The notes beneath the pieces were generated by a model that saw nothing but the letters and a program-made list of their open reading frames with translations, had not been told where the DNA came from and made no database searches. 64,000 bases of DNA from Cladopsammia gracilis (Eukaryota > Cnidaria > Anthozoa > Scleractinia > Dendrophylliidae), in NCBI GenBank assembly GCA_022457155.1, contig JAJGOT010000167.1, positions 605,001-669,000 on the forward strand, in the 5' to 3' direction. The position numbers were made by a program, and so were the translations under genes. Shown in pieces: positions 26,832 through 32,800 of this stretch; positions within the stretch are counted from its first letter, which is position 1; each line of letters begins with the position of its first letter.

Positions 26832-29800
26832 GAAATGTCGACAGTGTTGTGAATTAGGCAAGTTTTTTTCTCTTATTTTGAAATGGGCTTCATATTTTTT
26901 GCCATATTGGCTTGAACAAGGGAGAAACTTTCAAAAGTTAGGATAAAGAAAAATCACGAATCTGGTTCTTAAAACGGATAACAGTTTCAAGAAGCGGACC
27001 ATACAACCACCAAACATCACATTATGTTTGGGGGTACTCCCTTGGGCTGTGTACTGACCCCATGTTTTTATTTAGGCCACATTTGAAGGATGGATGGAAA
27101 TCATGCGAGATGCTGTTGATGCCAGGGAGGTACGTGTAACACGAGTTTCAGCTCAGCTTTAAGCATATTTGAAATTTTAAGAAATTATAGATACAGTCAA
27201 CACTGCAAGGCGGACACTTCTCTAAGGTGGGCATCAGTGGCTCACTGGTCCCCGCTAAATTTCACTTGTTTGTTTGTAACTGAATCTCTTTAAGGCGGAC
27301 ACCTCTCTAAGGTGGGCATCAGTGGCTCACTGGTCCCCGCTAAATTTCACTTGTTTGTTTGTGACTGCACCCTCTTTAAGGCGGACACTTCTCTAAGGTG
27401 GGCATCAGTGGCTCACTGGTCCCCGCTAAATTTCACTTGTTTGTTTGTGACTGCACCCTCTTTAAGGCGGACACTTCTCTAAGGTGGGCATCAGTGGCTC
27501 ACTGGTCCCCGCTAAATTTCACTTGTTTGTTTGTGACTGCACCCTCTTTAAGGCGGACACTTCTCTAAGGTGGGCATCAGTGGCTCACTGGTCCCCGCTA
27601 AATTTCACTTGTTTGTTTGTGACTGCACCCTCTTTAAGGCGGATACTTCTCTAAGGTGGGCATCAGTGGCTCACTGGTCCCCGCTAAATTTCACTTGTTT
27701 GTTTGTAACTGCACCCTCTTGAAGGCGGACACCTCTCTAAGCCGCACAGCTAGAGCTGGTCCCGAGGTTGTCAGTCTTAGAAAGAGTTAACTGTATTTAT
27801 ATAAGTTCTACAGTTTTATGAGTGTTGATGTATACGTACCACCTTCTCGTTTCAGGTTGATCAGCAACCGAAAAGCCAGAACAGCGCCGTGCCTTATTTA
27901 TTCTTCGTAGTGTTTATTATTGTGGGTTCTTTCTTCACTTTGAACCTTTTTATTGGAGTCATTATTGACAACTTCAATCGGCTCAAAAAACAGGTAAATG
28001 TTAAAGCTAATAATAATAACTGATTTTCATTTGTCAGCCACATACTCTTCTGAAAGGTGGTTTTTTACTTTTAATAAGGTAATAAAAAAAATCGATTTTC
28101 CGTTGTCATCTAAAGGTAAAATTTGATTGTTGGAGTAGCTTAAAATAAACATGCCCTCAATTGGAGCACGAGACTTTGTCTTTTTTTCTGACATCTTGGC
28201 CAATCAAACGAATGGTACAAGTAATAAAAAAAAACGAGAAATGCACGACCTTTAGCGGTTCGGGATGGCTGCCCTTGTATAATGAGCTCCTGGTAAAAAA
28301 GATAACTTGAATTTTTTGTGATGTTATTCCTTCAGTACGAGGACAGTGGGGCGCTTGATATTTTCCTGACACCCTCCCAGAAGGCGTGGTTCAATACTCT
28401 GAAAAAAGCCGCGAACAAGAAACCAAAGAAAATGATCAGCAGGCCTCAGGTTAGTACTTCATGTAAACTTCTGGTTAGCATTACCATCAACGATCTGTGT
28501 TCAGTTACAGCAGGTCTCACTTGCTATCCTTTACAAAATAACTTTCTCTACTTGTCTTTTGCACATTAAAAAGGGTTTTGTGGTCATGTAGCATTACCCA
28601 GCATTTGTAGACAAGATTGGAATTTGAGTGTGTTTGTTTTGCATTTCAGGTGAAGTGGCAGGCTCTCCTGTTTGACGCTATCCACAGTTCCAAGTTCGAA
28701 ACACTAATAATGGTGATGATTTGTTTTAATATGCTGGTGATGATGATTCAGCATTACGGACAAAGTGAACAAGTCGACATGACTATGAATATCCTTTCTG
28801 ACAGTTCCCAGGGGAATTTAGGCTCGATTACCGCCGCTTTTCGGAAAATAAGCCGCCCTCGGAAATCGAGCCCAAGTACAATTAGGATTACCCGTGACGG
28901 AAATTATGTGCACCTGTGAGAGGTGCACAAAATCATTACTCCATAAAAAGCATTACTCTAGCCAACCACAACCAGCGGTGGATCCAAACTTTATCGAAGA
29001 CTGAGGGGGTGGGACCTGTAGTGAATGAGGTGGGGGGTACCTGTGGTGAATGATGAGGGGGGGAACCTGTAGTGAATGAGGTGTGGGGGGGGGGACCTGT
29101 AGTGAATGAGGAGGGGGGACCTGTAGTGAATGAGGTCGGGGGGATCTGTGGTGAATGAGGTGGGGGGGGGGACCTGTAGTGAATGAGGTGGGGGGACCTG
29201 TAGTGAATGAGGTGGGGGGACCTGTAGTGAATGAGGAGGGGGGGGACCTGTAGTGAATGAGGAGGGGGACCTGAAGTGAATGAGGTGGGGGGGGGGAGTG
29301 AAAATGTAAGGGACTGAAAGATCCGCCACTGACAATAAACACAGAAAATCTAATGAACTAATCAGAACGCATTGGCTTAAAAATTAGACTGACCATGAGG
29401 GGAGATTTGACTCTTGGTATAAAAGGGTTGAGCGACAGGCTGGTATTTTTTACACACTAAGTATGAAATCCTTTTCTGATAAAATATTACTCCTTAACTG
29501 CGATCCCGATTTCTCTCGGGTCATCACATATAATAAATCTCGTATTTACCGCGATATTTACTTTGGAAGCTTTGGTCAGGATTGTTGCCCTTCGTTTGCA
29601 TTATTTTACGCAGCCGTGGAATATCTTCGACTTTACCATCGTAATACTATCCATTATAGGTAAGTATCAAAGCATAGCAATATTCAAATACGAACTCTAA
29701 ATGGTAAGGCTGAGTTTGAGTATAACACGTGATATGCTGATTCATACTTAGTAGAAAATACACTCAGCTCTCTTAAAGCGGACACCCCTGTACCGAGCGG

Positions 29801-32800
29801 ACACCTCACTAAGCGGACACCCCTGTACCGAGAGGACACCTCTCTAAGCGGAAACCCCTGTACCGAGAGGACACCTCCCTAAGTGCACACCCCTGTACCG
29901 AGCAGACACCTCTCTAAGCGGACACCCCTGTACCGAGCGGACACCTCTCTAAGCGGACAGCCCTGTATCAAGCGGACACCTCTCTAAGTGGACACCCCTG
30001 TATCAAGCGGACATCTCTCTAAGCGGACACACCTGTACCGAGCGACACATCTCTAAGCGGACTACAGTGGTTGCTTGGTTCCAGCCGAGTCTTTATTATC
30101 TTTAACTAAAGTCTTTAGAAGGCGGATACTGCGCCTCTCTCCTGAACTCTATATGAAAACCAAACTTGTTATTATTTGTTTTTAGCTTTAATTTGTCAGT
30201 TTTTTCCCCTGGATTTAGGATGTTAACTTGGTTTACAATTATTAAAACGCTTTAAAACACGATGTTCACCCTGCGAGCAGACTCTTCTTTAACGAAAAAT
30301 AAACTGATTTAGGATGTTAACTTGGTTTACACTTATTAAAACGCTTTAAAACACGATGTTCACCCTGCGAGCAGACTTTTCTTTAACGAAAAATAAACGG
30401 AGTCAGGTTATGATTTCGGTGGCCGTTTTGAAATTTAGAATATTGATTTTAAATGTTTAATATTTAAATATTTTAAATATTTTAAATATTGATTTTAAAT
30501 GTTTGAATTTACGTTAGACTAATGAGTCACTAATGCTTCGCTTGAAATCACTTTTAAATACGTTTAAAGTATAAGTTATTTTTACACTTTTTCAAAAACA
30601 CTTATAAGTTTGTTTGGCGCGACGGTACTTGAATGCAACATTGATTTAAAGAAAACAAACTAATTTGGTCCTTAACTTTTAGTACGTCACGCCAAATATT
30701 TGACCATTATTTGCCCCATCACATGGTTAATTCAGGAACATTCCAAATGACCTTGGTATTATTTATCTGTAATGTTTATTAACCTGTCATTAACTCAAAG
30801 TCGTTTCCGAAACTCTGAACTTCGATATTCCCGAAAAAATTGAAATACATTCTATTTTTTTCATTGATTTTAATACCTTTAACATACGTGCGGAGATTCC
30901 CAATCCCCAAAAGCTGTTCCCTAATTTCTACTGTGCCTCAAGGCTATCTTTTATTACCTTAATTTTAAATCCTGTTTTAACATTATTGTGTCATTAGGAT
31001 GTTTCAACATTTTTTTCTAATGAGTAATATCCGGCAATGAAAAAGTCGGGACAATAAAATAAGCGAAATATTGTACAGTCGGTCAAACGACAAAAAACGC
31101 CTGCAGCTGTGAATGTTTTTTTAAACTTATTCTGTCATGAATAAACTGACTCACGGAAAATGAAAATTGGCAAAATCTACTATTTGGGGCTAAAAAAGCT
31201 ACTAAATATTGTCCTCTAGGGCTGATTCCTTACTCGTTATACTGGGGTAGTAACGGTTTTCCAGTTAGTGGTCCAGCAAACTTCACTTTTTTAGATATTT
31301 TATAATTTTTTTTCAATATTATGAAAAATGCAAACAACATCACAGGAAGGGATTGCTCGACAGCTGTCGTTTAAATTGGATTCTTTTTAGCGTCTTAAAA
31401 GATTTCATCTCAATATTCAATAGTTACTTACACATTGCATGACGTCAATGTCTGTGTGGAGTTTGGGGGCGGAAAGTTTACTCACGCGATGGTGGCAACT
31501 GTTCCGTGGTGAATGAGCCGTCAAGTGTTCTTATCAGGTGCCAAGTGCTTTATGAATTAAACTTAGATCAACTTCGGGTCAAGAAAAATATTTCATAGAT
31601 CACGCTATGTTCATTGTAGCAAAACTAAGTTTTGGAGGAGTTGAGTTGAGGAGGAGGAGTTGGGGGGGGGGGGGGGGGGAAATTGGGAATTGGTGAATTG
31701 GTGAATTGGTGAATTGGGAATTGGTGAATTTGGAAGTGGGAATAGGCGCGGGAACTCAAAACAAAAGAGGGTGATCACCCGGCCGCACAATAGCCGGTAG
31801 GAAATGAGAATAAAATCAGAAAACGGCAAACTGATCCTTACGGCAAGGCGATGAAGGAGTAAATAAAAGAATAAAACAAAATTTATATTTAAACGAATTT
31901 GCCCAATATTTCGGTTTGAAAACAAACCTTCTTCAGGGGCTAACAGAAAAATGAAAAATGAAGTTAAAACTAAAAGTTCGTTACAAATAAGAGTTTGAAA
32001 TTATGAAAATAAAAACAATAGATTATTATTGGTGCAGGAGACTAGGTGTTGTATGTCAATGAGTTTCGTCACGTCTATTTATTCCTAGAGGAGATAACGT
32101 TTTCCCTTTGTGTATCAAATGAGCCTCTCTCGCCTTTCTCACTGCGTCACGATTGCTGCGTATGAGTTCAAGTGGGATTAAAAGAACATCATTGATTGAA
32201 TGTCCAGCTTGATTGAAATGTAGGGAGACAGGAGTGGGATCGTTGAGTTGATGATGGTTTATGATGGAACGGCGGTGTTCTCCAAATCGTTCATTAAGTT
32301 GCCGTTTGGTCTCTCCGATGTATTGGCATTTACATTTCTTACATTCAATCAAGTAAATAAGATTTTTGGATTTGCAGGATAACTTGTCGGTGATTTTTCT
32401 TTGTTCATTGGTTGCGGTAAAAATGTAATTTGTTTGGCCTTCTTGGAGAAAAGGACAGGTGAGGCAACGTGGATGGTTGAATGGGTAGGCGGGAGAGTGT
32501 TTGGTTGGGTGGAACCGGTAGTAAAACAACATTTGTGAGATGGCGGGGAGCGAGAGAAGCCAAACAATTGTGAAATTTTGCCAAAGAAGCTTAGGGGTGC
32601 GAACTGTAGTCGAAGCATGAGTGAAGTAGGAAGTTCAAACTTCCTTGTTTCCCCTCGCTACCCCCCACCCACCCCCACCCACCCCCACCCACCCCCACCC
32701 ACCCCCTTAAGCGCGCGATAGTAATTGTTGGAGTTAGTATGTGATGTTATATGTCAATGGATATGATGTAAACTGTTTGGAGAGGAAAGAATAAGTAAAC

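Noticed and set aside
27207..27745. CRISPR-like regular repeats
   Set aside because: The 86-bp units are contiguous, with no unique spacers, in a eukaryotic intron: a minisatellite.
28617..28919. 100-codon frame continuing exon 23 past 28788
   Set aside because: Homology to DIV ends exactly at 28788; beyond it the sequence is intron with a U12 donor.
28953..29342. Pro/His/Ser-rich minus-strand frames of 114-129 codons
   Set aside because: They are translations of the G-rich minisatellite in different frames.
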